DNA of 64,000 nt from Glaciibacter superstes DSM 21135 (GCF_000421145.1 NZ_ATWH01000009.1:161575-225574), one strand, 5' to 3'. Shown: positions 9,221-18,954, numbered from the stretch's first letter. The notes: a model not told the origin generated them from the letters alone. A program made the numbers and translations.

Positions 9221-10471
9221 CTACTTGACGAGCGAGAGCGTCTGCCGAGCGATCTCGAGTTCTTCGTCTGTGGGCACCACGAGTACGGTCACCCGCGAGT
9301 CATCCGCAGAAATCACGCGCGTCGAGCGCGACGACGCCTCGTTGCGTGCCGGGTCAATCCGAATGCCGAGCTCCTCGAGCCCAGCCAGCGACCGCTCCCG
9401 TACCAGCGCGTTGTTCTCACCGACTCCCGCGGTGAACGAAATCACATCGAGTCGCCCGAGCTGCGCATAATAATTGCCGACATACCCCTTCAGCCGGTGC
9501 AGATACACGTCGAGGGCCAGCTGGGACGGCCCATCCCCCGCCTGCGCCGCCTCGATCACATCCCGCATATCACCGCGCCCGGCAAGCCCCAGCATCCCGC
9601 TGCCCTTATTGAGCAACTCGTCCAACTCCTCGACACCCAGGCCGGCCTTGCGATGCAGGTGGAACAACACCCCCGCGTCGATATCGCCAGAACGCGTGCC
9701 CATCACCAGCCCCTCGAGCGGCGTCATCCCCATGCTCGTTTCAACCGACTCACCACCGCGCACCGCGGTCACCGACGCACCATTGCCGAGGTGCACCACG
9801 ATCTGATTCAGCTCCCCAACCGGTCGCCCTAGGAACTCGGCGCCGGCATTGGCCACATACCGGTGCGACGTGCCGTGGAATCCATATCTGCGCACCCGAA
9901 ATCGCTCGGCCAGGTCGGCGTTGATCGCATAAGTGAACGCCTCCGGCGGCAGCGTCTGGTGGAACGCCGTGTCGAAGATCGCCACGTGCGGCACATCGGG
10001 AAAGGCCTCTTCGGCCGCCTTGATGCCCTGCAACGCCCCCGGATTATGCAGCGGAGCGAGCTCCGACAACTCGTCAATATCCTTCTCAACCTGCTTCGTC
10101 ACGAGGGTCGGCTCGTAGAACCGGGCTCCCCCGTGCACAACACGATGCCCGACGGCGACAGGCGGATGCTCGTCAAGTGACGGTCCGTGCTCGGCGAACG
10201 CCTCGAGCATGATCGCGAATCCCGCCGTGTGGTCTGGGATCGGCAACTCGCGCGTGAACTCAGCTTCTGACGTCTCGCCGGCCGAATCGGCATCAGCTTC
10301 GGCCTCGGCCTCGGCCTCGACAGCGGGCGAATAGACAGTGTGCGACGATGCGCCCGTGCTCTCACCGATTCGCTCGATCAGGCCACTGGCCAGTATCTGT
10401 TCGGTGTCCATCTCGATCAACTGGTACTTGAATGACGACGAACCGGAGTTCACCACCAGAACAGCGGTCAC
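9221..10471 (-). CDS. ackA: acetate kinase
   Basis: Makes acetate and ATP from acetyl phosphate and ADP in the cytoplasm. The 416-residue protein has the ASKHA-fold signatures NSGSSSFKYQL near the N-terminus, GFHGTSHRYV mid-protein, and TRSGDIDAG and FTAGVGENN further on. It starts inside the stop region of pta (4-nt ATGA overlap), so the pair is co-translated. One oddity is an acidic insert of roughly 25 residues near position 50-75 (alternating Ala/Glu/Asp, coded by a GGCCTC-type repeat around 10300-10325), which typical 400-residue acetate kinases lack. Together with xfp and pta it completes the phosphoketolase route. Confidence 0.97.
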   Translation of the reverse strand: MTAVLVVNSGSSSFKYQLIEMDTEQILASGLIERIGESTGASSHTVYSPAVEAEAEAEADADSAGETSEAEFTRELPIPDHTAGFAIMLEAFAEHGPSLDEHPPVAVGHRVVHGGARFYEPTLVTKQVEKDIDELSELAPLHNPGALQGIKAAEEAFPDVPHVAIFDTAFHQTLPPEAFTYAINADLAERFRVRRYGFHGTSHRYVANAGAEFLGRPVGELNQIVVHLGNGASVTAVRGGESVETSMGMTPLEGLVMGTRSGDIDAGVLFHLHRKAGLGVEELDELLNKGSGMLGLAGRGDMRDVIEAAQAGDGPSQLALDVYLHRLKGYVGNYYAQLGRLDVISFTAGVGENNALVRERSLAGLEELGIRIDPARNEASSRSTRVISADDSRVTVLVVPTDEELEIARQTLSLVK

Positions 10472-12666
10472 GAGGCGGCGCCCCCGACCGATGCAGCCAC
10501 GGCGTCCCCGACAACGGCCGGCCCGGCCACGGCGCCAACACCCACCGATTCCGGCTCCGCCGCTGCCTGGATCGCCGTGATCGCCACCGTGTTCACGATG
10601 TCCTGCACCAATGCGCCCCGCGACAGGTCGTTGATCGGCTTCTTCAGGCCCTGCAGCACCGGGCCGATCGCCACCGCACCGGCGGATCGCTGCACAGCTT
10701 TATAGGTGTTGTTGCCTGTATTCAAATCCGGGAATATGAAGACGGTGGCACGGCCGGCCACCTCTGAGGTGGGCAGTTTCGAGGCCGCGACCGCGGCATC
10801 CGCCGCCGCGTCGTACTGAATCGGTCCGTCGACGGGCAGGTCTGGCCGACGTGAACGCACCAGCGCGGTTGCCTCGCGCACCTTGTCGACATCCGCCCCC
10901 GTGCCTGACTCGCCGGTGGAATACGACAGCATCGCCACCCGCGGCTCGATGTCGAACTGCTCGGCCGTCGCCGTCGAAGAGATCGCGATGTCGGCCAGCT
11001 GCGACGCATCAGGGTCTGGAATGATCGCACAGTCGCCGTAGACCAGCACCCGGTCTTCGAGCGCCATCAGGAAGACCGATGAGACGACAGAGACATCCGG
11101 CTTCGTCTTGATGATCTCGAACCCGGGCCGAATCGTGTGCGCCGTGGTGTGCATGGCGCCGGACACCATGCCGTCGGCCAGGCCGAGGTGCACCATCATG
11201 GTTCCGAAGTACGACACGTCGGTCACGATCTCGCGAGCCTGCTCCAGCGTCACACCCTTGTGGGCACGCAACCGCGCATACTCCTCGGCGAATCGCATCA
11301 CCAGCACGGGGTCGTGCGGGGAGAGCACGTCGGCCTTCGAGATATCGAGCCCGAGCTCGATGGCCCGCGAGCGCACCTCGAACGTCTCACCGAGAATCGT
11401 GAGCTGGGCGACTTCACGCGCCAGCAGGGTGTGCGCAGCGCGCAGGATGCGGTCGTCGTCACCCTCCGGCAACACCACATGCCGCCGATTCGAGCGCGCC
11501 CGCTCCAGCAGCATGTACTCGAACATCAGCGGCGTCATCACGGTCGTCGTTGCGACGTTCAGGCGTTCGAGAAGAGTGGATGCGTCGACGTGCTGTTCGA
11601 AGAGCGCCAGCGCAGCGTCGTACTTACGTTGGGAGTCGGCCGCGAGACGCCCGCGGGTGCGCGTGATCGCCACGATGGTGTCGTAGGTTCCGAACTTCGT
11701 GCGAATGATCGGAAGCGCCTGCGGAAGCCCGTCGAGCAGCTGCTCGATCGGCTCTGGCAGGTCGAACCCGCCGTTCAGCACAATGCCGGCGATCGACGGG
11801 AAGGTTCCGGAACTCTGCGCCATCATGGCGGCAAGCAGAACCTCCGTGCGGTCGCCGGCGACAACGAGCACAGCGCCCTCGATCAGCCGCGGCAGCACGT
11901 TGACCATGCTCATGCCGGCGACAACGACGCCGAGTGCCTCGCGGGCGAGCTGCGCTGGCTCCCCCTTGATCAGTTCGCCGCCGGTGGCATCCATGATCGA
12001 CTGCATGCTGGGCGCCACGAGGTAGGGGTCTTCTGGAATGGCCCAGACCGGGACTCCAGGCTCGACCGCCTCGATCGCCGCCGTGATCTCGTCAAGTTTG
12101 TCGGCATCCGTTCGGTTGGCGATCACCGCCAGTATTGTGGCGTGGGCGTGCGTCAGCTCGGCAATGGAGAGATCGGCGATGTCACGCATCTGGTGTGGGG
12201 TGCGGGCGTCGGCCTGCCCCAAACGTTCACCCGACCCCTGGCCGGAGCGGCCGCCGAGCACGAGCAGCACCGGTGCGCCGAGGTTGGCAGCGATGCGGGC
12301 GTTGAAGCTGAGCTCGGTCGGGCTTCCGACGTCGGTGAAATCAGACCCAAGGATGACAACGGCGTCGCATTGCTCTTCGACCGCCTTGTAGCGCTGCACG
12401 ATGAGGGAGAGCGCGGCGTCGGCATCCTCGCGCACATCGTCGTACGTGACGCCGATGCAGTCGTCATAGCCCAGTTCGACGGTGTCGTGCTGCAGCAGCA
12501 ATTCGACCACATAGTCGCGTTCGACGGTTGACCGGGCGATCGGCCGGAAAACGCCGACCCGCTGCACCGAGTGCGAGAGCGTGTCGAGCACCCCGAGGGC
12601 AATCGTCGATTTGCCGGTGTTTCCCTCTGCGGATGTGATGTAGATGCTCTTCGACACAGGTTCCAT
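10468..12666 (-). CDS. pta: phosphate acetyltransferase, long form
   Basis: Interconverts acetyl-CoA and acetyl phosphate. At 732 residues this is the long Pta type. It has an N-terminal BioD-like P-loop domain (SAEGNTGKSTIALG near residue 11), a central DRTGG domain, and the C-terminal PTA/PTB catalytic domain from about residue 400 (LPEGDDDRILRAA, AMHTTAHTIRPGF, NTGNNTYKAVQR). It overlaps ackA by 4 nt and follows xfp on the same strand with a 166-bp gap that holds a large inverted repeat. The start codon is the ATG of MEPVSKSIYIT; no strong RBS is visible. Confidence 0.96.
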   Translation of the reverse strand: MEPVSKSIYITSAEGNTGKSTIALGVLDTLSHSVQRVGVFRPIARSTVERDYVVELLLQHDTVELGYDDCIGVTYDDVREDADAALSLIVQRYKAVEEQCDAVVILGSDFTDVGSPTELSFNARIAANLGAPVLLVLGGRSGQGSGERLGQADARTPHQMRDIADLSIAELTHAHATILAVIANRTDADKLDEITAAIEAVEPGVPVWAIPEDPYLVAPSMQSIMDATGGELIKGEPAQLAREALGVVVAGMSMVNVLPRLIEGAVLVVAGDRTEVLLAAMMAQSSGTFPSIAGIVLNGGFDLPEPIEQLLDGLPQALPIIRTKFGTYDTIVAITRTRGRLAADSQRKYDAALALFEQHVDASTLLERLNVATTTVMTPLMFEYMLLERARSNRRHVVLPEGDDDRILRAAHTLLAREVAQLTILGETFEVRSRAIELGLDISKADVLSPHDPVLVMRFAEEYARLRAHKGVTLEQAREIVTDVSYFGTMMVHLGLADGMVSGAMHTTAHTIRPGFEIIKTKPDVSVVSSVFLMALEDRVLVYGDCAIIPDPDASQLADIAISSTATAEQFDIEPRVAMLSYSTGESGTGADVDKVREATALVRSRRPDLPVDGPIQYDAAADAAVAASKLPTSEVAGRATVFIFPDLNTGNNTYKAVQRSAGAVAIGPVLQGLKKPINDLSRGALVQDIVNTVAITAIQAAAEPESVGVGAVAGPAVVGDAVAASVGGAAS

Positions 12667-12735
12667 TCAATCGCATTGCGGCTGGGAATCCGGCCCGAAA
12701 GCGGAGTTGCCGCTCCGCCTCCAGCTGGCAAGCCG

Positions 12736-12809
12736 ACTCCTGGGCACCCGATCATGCTGCCGGCACCCGAAATTGTGGGTGCCAGCGGCATTTTCGGGTG
12801 CCCAGGAGT
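12736..12809. repeat. 74-bp two-tier inverted repeat between xfp and pta
   Basis: The outer arms are a perfect 15-bp match (12736-12750 with 12795-12809). The inner arms (12754-12768 with 12777-12791) pair over 15 bp if two G-U pairs are allowed, leaving an 8-nt loop. The inner right arm and loop contain AATTGTGGGTGCC, also found in the repeat at 15641-15754 on the other side of xfp. No T-run is present. It could be a REP-like element or a U-less actinobacterial terminator or processing hairpin. Confidence 0.8.
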
Positions 12810-12832
12810 GAGGTGTGGGCGGGCTGGGCCGG

Positions 12833-15556
12833 TCAGGCGTTGTCGGCGCCGGTGTCGTCACCCGCGCTCGCGCCGCCGGCAACCCCGACTGCCTCCTGGG
12901 CGTCTTCCTGCGAGACACCGCCGCCACCACCGCTGCCATCCCACGACCACTCCGCCACCTCGGGGATATCAACCCCGTGCTCCCTGGTGTACTGTCGCGC
13001 GTGCAGGCGGGCGTCCTGCATCCGTTGCCTCAGGCCTGCTGCGCCGGCGGCGAGGCCTGGCACCCGGTCGATCACGTCGATGACCAGGCTGTACCGGTCG
13101 AGATCGTTCAGCATCACCATGTCGAACGGGGTCGTCGTTGTGCCGTTCTCCTTATACCCGCGCACGTGCAGGTTGTCGTGGCCGTTGCGCCGATACGTCA
13201 GCCGGTGAATCAGCCATGGATAGCCGTGATAGGCGAAGATCACCGGCTTGTCTGTGGTGAAGATGGTGTCGAACTCCGGGTCGCCCAGGCCGTGCGGATG
13301 CTCGCGCGAGTCCTGCATGCGCATCAGGTCGACCACGTTCACAACCCGCACAGACAGATCAGGAAGTTCAGAGCGCAGAATGGATGCCGCGGCGAGCGTC
13401 TCGAGAGTCGGTACGTCTCCCGCGCAGCCGAGTACAACATCCGGCTCGGTGCCCGGCGTCTCTGTTCCCGCCCACTCCCAGATGCCGATGCCGCGCGTGC
13501 AGTGAGCAACGGCCTCGTCCATGGTGAGCCAGTTCGCCGCCGGCTGTTTGCCCGCGACCACCACGTTCACGTAGTCGACGGAACGCAGGCAGTGGTCGTA
13601 GGTGGAGAGGAGGGTGTTGGCGTCCGGTGGCAGGTAGACCCGAACGACAGAGGCCTTCTTGTTCATGACATGGTCGATGAAACCGGGGTCCTGGTGGCTG
13701 AAACCGTTGTGATCCTGCCGCCAGACGTGGCTGGAGAGCAGGTAGTTGAGGCTGGCGACCGGGCGCCGCCACGGAATGCGCTGCGACGCCTCCAGCCACT
13801 TGGCGTGTTGGTTGAACATCGAATCGATGATGTGAATGAACGCCTCGTAGCAGTTGAACAGGCCGTGCCGACCGGTGAGCAGGTAGCCCTCGAGCCAGCC
13901 CTCGCACTGATGCTCAGAGAGCATCTCCATCACCCGCCCGGCCCGCACCAGATGCTCGTCGACCGGCAGGATCTCGGCGCCCCACTGCTTACCGGTGTAC
14001 TCGTACACCGCCGGCGCGAGACGGTTCGAAGCCGTCTCATCCGGCCCGAAGATGCGGAAATTGTCTGGGTTGTCACGGATGACGTCGGCCAGCCACTCGC
14101 CGAGCACCTTCGTCGCCTCGGCGGTCGATGCGCCAGGCGACGGAACGTCAACGGCATAGTCGCGAAAGTCGGGCAGTCGCAGGTCGCGGCGCAACAACCC
14201 GCCGTTCGCATGCGGGGTGGCGCTCATGCGCAGGTCGCCGTCGGGAGCGAGGCTCGCGATCTGGTCGACCGGGGCGCCGGCCTCGTCGAAGAGCACCTCC
14301 GGCCGGTAGGACTTCATCCAGTCCTCGAGGATGCGGGTGTGCTCCTCGGTGTCGCGTGCGTTGGCGAGCGGAACCTGGTGGGCCCGCCAGGTGTTCTCCA
14401 CCGGCAGGCCGTCGATCTCGGCCGGGCAGGTCCAGCCTTTCGGGGTGCGCAGGATGATCATCGGCCAGCGGGGGCGCTCGGCGTCCTGCTCCAGTGGGTC
14501 TTCGGCGGCCGGGTCTGTGGTGGCCGGGTCTGCCTCGTTGGCCGCGCCCGCAGCATCCGTCGCCTGCTTCTGCGCTTGCTTGTGTGCTTGCTTCTTGATG
14601 GCGGCGATCTCGTCGAGTACCTCGTCGAGGGTCTCGGCCATGCGCTGGTGAACGAGGATCGGGTCTTCGCCGTCGAATCCGCCGGAGACGAGGTGCGGCT
14701 TGTAGCCATAGCCCCACATGAGGTCGAGGAGGTCTTCCTCCGGGATGCGGGCGAGCACCGTTGGGTTGGCGATCTTGTAGCCGTTCAGGTGCAGGATCGG
14801 GAGCACGACGCCGTCGTGCAACGGGTCGATGAACTTGTTGGAGTGCCAGCTGGTGGCGAGCGGGCCGGTCTCGGCCTCGCCGTCTCCGACCACCGCTGCG
14901 ACCAGCAGGTCTGGGTTGTCGAAGGCTGCTCCGTAGGCATGGCTGAGTGCGTAACCGAGCTCGCCGCCCTCGTGAATCGAACCGGGTGTCTCCGGAGCGG
15001 CATGGCTCGGGATGCCGCCCGGAAACGAGAACTGCCGAAACAGTTTCTGCATGCCGTCGACGGTCTGGTCGATGTCGGAATAGATCTCACTGTATGTGCC
15101 GTCGAGCCAGGCGTTGGCGACCATTCCCGGTCCGCCGTGGCCGGGACCGGCGATGTACAGAGTGCTGATCTGGCGCTCGCGGATGGCACGGTTGAGGTGC
15201 GCGTAGACGAAGTTGAGGCCGGGGGTTGTGCCCCAGTGGCCGAGGAGGCGCGGCTTGATGTGCTCGCGGGTAAGCGGCTCGCGCAACAGCGGATTATCGA
15301 GCAGGTAGATCTGCCCGATGGAGAGGTAGTTCGCTGCCCGCCACCAGGCGTCGATCTGGGCGATGGCATTGTCGCTGAGCGGGGGTGCGTCGCGCTTCGG
15401 CCAGGCCGTGCTGTTCGTTTCGGACGTACCGGCCGTTGTCGTTCCTGTCGCAGTCGCATCGGTCACTGTCGTGTCGCTCACTTTCGTGCCGGCCGTTGTC
15501 GTTCCGGTCGCAGTCGCATCGGTCGCAGTCGCATCGGTCGCTGTCGTGTCGCTCAT
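12833..15556 (-). CDS. xfp: xylulose-5-phosphate/fructose-6-phosphate phosphoketolase
   Basis: Thiamine-diphosphate enzyme that splits xylulose 5-phosphate with phosphate into acetyl phosphate and glyceraldehyde 3-phosphate. Signatures include [37 protein letters not shown], the ThDP motif [19 protein letters not shown] and a late [15 protein letters not shown]. The start MSDTTATD at 15556 has GGGAGG 7 nt upstream. At 907 residues it is longer than the usual 790-825. The first 50 or so residues are a Thr/Ala/Asp low-complexity tail made by a DNA duplication. An Ala/Gln/Asp-rich insert (starting [17 protein letters not shown]) precedes RPRWPMI. A Gly-rich, acidic C-tail is also present. It heads xfp-pta-ackA. 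Confidence 0.96.
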   Translation of the reverse strand: MSDTTATDATATDATATGTTTAGTKVSDTTVTDATATGTTTAGTSETNSTAWPKRDAPPLSDNAIAQIDAWWRAANYLSIGQIYLLDNPLLREPLTREHIKPRLLGHWGTTPGLNFVYAHLNRAIRERQISTLYIAGPGHGGPGMVANAWLDGTYSEIYSDIDQTVDGMQKLFRQFSFPGGIPSHAAPETPGSIHEGGELGYALSHAYGAAFDNPDLLVAAVVGDGEAETGPLATSWHSNKFIDPLHDGVVLPILHLNGYKIANPTVLARIPEEDLLDLMWGYGYKPHLVSGGFDGEDPILVHQRMAETLDEVLDEIAAIKKQAHKQAQKQATDAAGAANEADPATTDPAAEDPLEQDAERPRWPMIILRTPKGWTCPAEIDGLPVENTWRAHQVPLANARDTEEHTRILEDWMKSYRPEVLFDEAGAPVDQIASLAPDGDLRMSATPHANGGLLRRDLRLPDFRDYAVDVPSPGASTAEATKVLGEWLADVIRDNPDNFRIFGPDETASNRLAPAVYEYTGKQWGAEILPVDEHLVRAGRVMEMLSEHQCEGWLEGYLLTGRHGLFNCYEAFIHIIDSMFNQHAKWLEASQRIPWRRPVASLNYLLSSHVWRQDHNGFSHQDPGFIDHVMNKKASVVRVYLPPDANTLLSTYDHCLRSVDYVNVVVAGKQPAANWLTMDEAVAHCTRGIGIWEWAGTETPGTEPDVVLGCAGDVPTLETLAAASILRSELPDLSVRVVNVVDLMRMQDSREHPHGLGDPEFDTIFTTDKPVIFAYHGYPWLIHRLTYRRNGHDNLHVRGYKENGTTTTPFDMVMLNDLDRYSLVIDVIDRVPGLAAGAAGLRQRMQDARLHARQYTREHGVDIPEVAEWSWDGSGGGGGVSQEDAQEAVGVAGGASAGDDTGADNA

Positions 15557-15640
15557 TCGTGCCTCCCTCGGGATAACCACGTGCGATTCCCACACTAGGC
15601 CGGGTGTCGCCGTCCTGGCCAGAGCCAGGTGCGACGCCGG

Positions 15641-15754
15641 GGCACCCAAAAATGCTCTGGGCACCCGCAATTGTGGGTGCCCAGAGCAATTTCGGGTGCC
15701 GGAGCACGTTCGGGTGCCGGAGCACGTTCGGGTGCCCGAGCATTTTCGGGTGCC
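15641..15754. repeat. inverted repeat plus tandem 18-bp units upstream of xfp
   Basis: 15641-15700 folds like the element at 12736: outer arms GGCACCC/GGGTGCC, an inner perfect 14-bp stem (15653-15666 with 15675-15688), and an 8-nt loop ending AATTGT. It is followed by 18-bp units sharing TTCGGGTGCC at 15701-15718, 15719-15736 (identical) and 15737-15754 (diverged). The element fills most of the gap between the MFS stop and the xfp start. With no unique spacers it is not a CRISPR array. Confidence 0.8.
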
Positions 15755-15766
15755 GACACCGAGCCG

Positions 15767-17203
15767 TCAGGCCGCAACGGGCTCGGGGACGGCGGCGGAA
15801 CCGCGCGGGGCGTCGAGTTCGCGCCAGGATCCGCCGGTGAGCGGCGCCAGCGACACGATGGCATACGTCGTTCCGACCACGAGCAGCGTGGGCACCAGTC
15901 CGGCCTGGGCGACGGCGAGCCCGCCGAAGAAGCTGCCGATCGGCATCCCGGCCGAGACACCGGTGGTGAGGGCTCCGAGCACGCGCGCCCGCATGCCGCG
16001 CGGTATCTGCTCGTAGAGCACAACCGACAGCAGAGGATTGATCGACCCGGCGGAGAGCCCGGCCACCGCGAAGACCGTCAGCAACAGCGGAACCGGCAGG
16101 TCGAACGCCATCGCGAAATAGGGTGGCGGGCCCGCCAGGAAGAAGCAGACGACCAGCGTCGCGCGGCGCGGCAGGCGGTGACCGAACCAGCCGTACAGCG
16201 CAGCGCCGGTGAGGGCTCCGAATGCGAAGAACGCCACCATCACACCGAACAGGGCGCCGTCGGGACTGATCGTGCGGGCATAGACGGGCTTCAGCACGGT
16301 CATCGCCGCGGCGTCGAACGAGTTCGTGATGACGATCATCAACACGGCATTGCGAATCAGCGGCTTCGAGACCATGAAACGGATGCCGTCGGCCAATTCC
16401 CGCCAGAACCCCGCCGGCACGGTGTCGACAGGAACGGTGTCGACCGGTATGGTTCCGTCCGGAGTCTCAACGGCAGTGACCGGCGAATCCGACGAGGCCG
16501 CGGCATCCGTCGCCTGCGGCACTGATGACCGCGGTACGAATGCCCACAGCAGCGCGGCAGACACGGCAAAGGTCGCGGCGTCGAGCAGCATCGCATTGAG
16601 GGGTCCAAGCCAGACAACGGCGACGGCGGCAACCGACGCACCGACCATCATGGCGCTGCGGGAGATTGCCGACTGGGCGCCGGTCGCGCGCGACATTCGC
16701 ACTCCGGAGGTTTCGACGAGGTCGGGCAGCAGTGACGTCTTCGCCGTATCGCCGGGGGTGTCGAGGAGCCCGCTGAGGAAGACGAGCGCGAGTAGCCCCC
16801 AGAACGGCAGGCCGGTTGTCGCGGCGAGGATGGGGATGGCGAGCACCGTCGCGCCGCTGGCCAGGTCGGCGATGATGCCCGCACGGCGGAAGCCGACCCG
16901 GTCGACCAGCACACCGCCGAGCGCCCCTCCGACGATGACCGGCACGGTTGCAAACACGCCGGCGACGCCGGTCAGAAGCACCGAGCCGGTGTCGTACAGC
17001 ACATAGAGCGGTACGACGATCATGGTGATCGCGTTGCCGGCGAGCGAGAGACCCTGCGCAGAGAGCAAACCGATCAGCGGGAGAAGACGACGGATGCCGC
17101 GGCGCGCGTCCGCCTGCGAAGGCGCGCGTGTCGGCTCACCTCGTTTGCCACCCAGCGTGCCGCCCGGTCTGCTTTCTGTTGGTGCGTCTGTTCGCGCGCT
17201 CAT
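15767..17203 (-). CDS. MFS transporter
   Basis: Major facilitator superfamily protein (478 aa, about 12 membrane segments), similar in layout to actinobacterial macrolide/drug exporters of the MFS_3 type. The N-terminal 40 residues are basic and Arg-rich, followed by GLLSAQGLSLAGNAITMIVV in helix 1 and GALGGVLVDRVGFRR as the loop 2-3 motif. The central cytoplasmic loop is Pro/Val-rich with a repeated PVDTVPVDTVP. Its ATG overlaps the stop of the upstream ArsR-like regulator by 4 nt. The pair is therefore one transcript and the regulator probably controls the exporter. Substrate unknown. Confidence 0.88.
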   Translation of the reverse strand: MSARTDAPTESRPGGTLGGKRGEPTRAPSQADARRGIRRLLPLIGLLSAQGLSLAGNAITMIVVPLYVLYDTGSVLLTGVAGVFATVPVIVGGALGGVLVDRVGFRRAGIIADLASGATVLAIPILAATTGLPFWGLLALVFLSGLLDTPGDTAKTSLLPDLVETSGVRMSRATGAQSAISRSAMMVGASVAAVAVVWLGPLNAMLLDAATFAVSAALLWAFVPRSSVPQATDAAASSDSPVTAVETPDGTIPVDTVPVDTVPAGFWRELADGIRFMVSKPLIRNAVLMIVITNSFDAAAMTVLKPVYARTISPDGALFGVMVAFFAFGALTGAALYGWFGHRLPRRATLVVCFFLAGPPPYFAMAFDLPVPLLLTVFAVAGLSAGSINPLLSVVLYEQIPRGMRARVLGALTTGVSAGMPIGSFFGGLAVAQAGLVPTLLVVGTTYAIVSLAPLTGGSWRELDAPRGSAAVPEPVAA

Positions 17204-17835
17204 GGCATGCGCACCGCGTGAGTGATCAGTTGCACGGCCTCGGCGCCGTCGCGATTCTTGTCGCTGCGGTCATACCACTTCTGGAGCACGGCCTGCAGTT
17301 CTTCCCCCGCCTCGGCGAATTCCTCCCGGGTGAGGAAGGCCGCGATATCAGATGAACCAGACGGTTGTGCCCATTCCTTCGGGAGCGTCGACTCGGCCTC
17401 GACAGCGCGGTGCAGTGTGGACGCGTAGCCGTCGATCACCTGGTGCCGCACCACGGAGAGGGCTTGTCGCTCGGCCGGCGGTGCGTTCGGGTCTGGCGCG
17501 ATGTTCGTGAACTGGTGGGCGGCACGCCACCAGCGTTCGCGGCGGTCGGCGGCGAGCTCCGGCACTTCCTCCACGAACCCGAACTCGGCGAGTTTGCCGA
17601 GGTGGTAGCTGAGGGTTCCCGGTGCCTCGTCGAAGACCTCGGAGAGACCACCGACGGTGCGCGGGCCGTTGATGCGCAGTTCGCCCAGCACACTCATGCG
17701 CAATGGGTGGGCAAGCGCGCGCATCTGCTTGGCACTGGTGAGGGCGATGGCGGATGCCGAGACCGGTGCCGGTGCATTCGTCTGCCTCGCCCCGTCTGCC
17801 TCGCGGTGCCCGTCCGATGAATTCTGCTCGTTCAT
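17200..17835 (-). CDS. ArsR-family winged-helix regulator
   Basis: DNA-binding regulator of 211 residues. The winged helix lies at about residues 35-110: QMRALAHPLRMSVLGELRIN, then the recognition region TVGGLSEVFDEAPGTLSYHL and the wing. No metal-binding cysteine pair is seen, so it is the HTH_20 type rather than a classic arsenic sensor. The start MNEQNSSD at 17835 is chosen because the HTH lies at a normal distance from it and any longer form would run back through the SRP RNA gene. Its stop overlaps the downstream MFS start by 4 nt. The C-terminal half is a helical region of unknown ligand. Confidence 0.88.
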   Translation of the reverse strand: MNEQNSSDGHREADGARQTNAPAPVSASAIALTSAKQMRALAHPLRMSVLGELRINGPRTVGGLSEVFDEAPGTLSYHLGKLAEFGFVEEVPELAADRRERWWRAAHQFTNIAPDPNAPPAERQALSVVRHQVIDGYASTLHRAVEAESTLPKEWAQPSGSSDIAAFLTREEFAEAGEELQAVLQKWYDRSDKNRDGAEAVQLITHAVRMP

Positions 17836-17957
17836 ACCCGCCAGCGTAGTTCCACAAGAACTGTTGCGCAATGGCTCTTGTGCAATGCTTCTCGTGCAAT
17901 TGCCCGTTCCGCCGCCCCTGAACTGCGCCTCCCGCCGACTTCGATTAGAATGGCTGA

Positions 17958-18050
17958 GGCTCCTCGCGTGGCGCCATCCAGGCCAACTCCCCCAGGACGG
18001 AAACGTAGCAAGGGTAACCGGGCTCTGGCGGGTGCGCGAGGAGTCTTTTT
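17958..18050 (+). ncRNA. ffs: bacterial SRP RNA (4.5S type)
   Basis: RNA scaffold of the signal recognition particle that binds Ffh. The ends pair over 11 bp (GGCTCCTCGCG at 17958-17968 with CGCGAGGAGTC at 18035-18045). The apical domain contains CCCCCAGGACGGAAACG followed by TAGCAAGGGTAACC, the conserved asymmetric and symmetric loops of helix 8 with a GGAA tetraloop. A run of six Ts (18046-18051) directly after the closing stem acts as terminator. Length of about 90 nt fits the small actinobacterial form. Confidence 0.93.
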
Positions 18051-18139
18051 TATGCCTGAACCTCCCGCTTTCGCTTGTATCGCCGACCGGGAACGCGTTG
18101 ACTGGAAGACCAGCCAGCAACAATAGCCCGGAGGTCCAC

Positions 18140-18793
18140 ATGAGAGTCGCCATCGCCGGAGGCCACGGCAAGATCGCCCTGCACCTCGAGAAACTGCTCG
18201 CCGACGCGGGCCACGAGGCCATCGCGCTGATTCGCAACCCAGAGCACGGTGCCGACGTGCTCGTCGCCGGCGGCATTCCTGCCGTCGTCGACCTCGAAAC
18301 CACGGATGCCGACGCGCTCGCCACCGACCTCGCCGGGGTGGATGCCGTGGTCTTCGCCGCTGGCGCCGGCCCCGGCAGCACCGCTGAGCGCAAGAACACG
18401 GTCGACCGCGACGGGGCGATTCTGCTCGCTGATGCCGCCGTTCGTGCCGGCATCCGTCGCTATGTGCTCATTTCGGCGATTGCAACCGACGACTTCGACC
18501 CGGATTCCGACGACGTCTTCCAGGTCTACCTGCGAGCCAAGAGCGAGGCGGATGCCGACGTGCGCGGTCGCGACCTCGACTGGACGATCGTGCGCCCTGG
18601 CGGGTTGACGGATGACGCCCCAACCGGACGCGTGCGGCTCGCGGAGTCGACGGGGCGGGGTTCGATTCCGCGCGCGGATGTCGCGGCGATCATCGCGTCT
18701 GCGCTGGTCGACGGGTACGGAATCCGGGCGCAGTTCGAGGCCGTCAGCGGCGAGGAATCGGTCAAGGACGCTCTCGCAGCCCTTCGGTACTGA
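18140..18793 (+). CDS. NAD(P)-binding Rossmann protein, atypical SDR
   Basis: NmrA/YwnB-like atypical short-chain dehydrogenase (217 aa). The dinucleotide-binding motif reads AGGHGKIALHLEKLL at residues 6-20, a relaxed GxxGxxxxxLL. ADAAVRAGIRRYVLISAIA forms the central strand region, and LDWTIVRPGGLTDD is the typical substrate-side turn. The catalytic YxxxK is replaced by YLRAK. The ATG at 18140 has GGAGG six bases upstream. It lies alone between the SRP RNA and tRNA-Ser, so context gives no pathway. Family members act in redox sensing or on small metabolites; substrate unknown. Confidence 0.85.
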   Translation: MRVAIAGGHGKIALHLEKLLADAGHEAIALIRNPEHGADVLVAGGIPAVVDLETTDADALATDLAGVDAVVFAAGAGPGSTAERKNTVDRDGAILLADAAVRAGIRRYVLISAIATDDFDPDSDDVFQVYLRAKSEADADVRGRDLDWTIVRPGGLTDDAPTGRVRLAESTGRGSIPRADVAAIIASALVDGYGIRAQFEAVSGEESVKDALAALRY

Positions 18794-18866
18794 CGAAGAT
18801 AAGCCACCAAATTCGTGGGGTAAGCTTCTCTGTGGCCGGTTTCGCTTCGTGCGTTCCGGTTCGCCA

Positions 18867-18954
18867 GGAGAATTCGCCTAGTGGCCTATGGCGCACGCTT
18901 GGAAAGCGTGTTGGGTGCAAGCCCTCGGGGGTTCGAATCCCCCATTCTCCGCCA
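18867..18954 (+). tRNA. tRNA-Ser (anticodon GGA)
   Basis: Complete 88-nt class II tRNA. The acceptor stem GGAGAAT pairs with ATTCTCC, the anticodon stem CACGC/GCGTG encloses TTGGAAA (anticodon GGA, reading UCC/UCU), and there is a long variable arm. The T-arm is GGGGG TTCGAAT CCCCC, discriminator G, and CCA is encoded (18952-18954). A perfect hairpin follows directly. Confidence 0.97.

Noticed and set aside
12815..15598. Very long plus-strand open frame (over 900 codons) opposite xfp
   Set aside because: It is exactly antisense to the phosphoketolase, has an Arg/His/Val-rich composition without motifs, and arises from the codon bias of high-GC DNA.
15701..15754. Tandem 18-bp repeats as a CRISPR array
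   Set aside because: Units are directly adjacent with no unique spacers and no cas genes are present.
17836..18453. Upstream extension of the ArsR-like regulator
   Set aside because: It would run through the SRP RNA gene and part of the Rossmann protein on the other strand.
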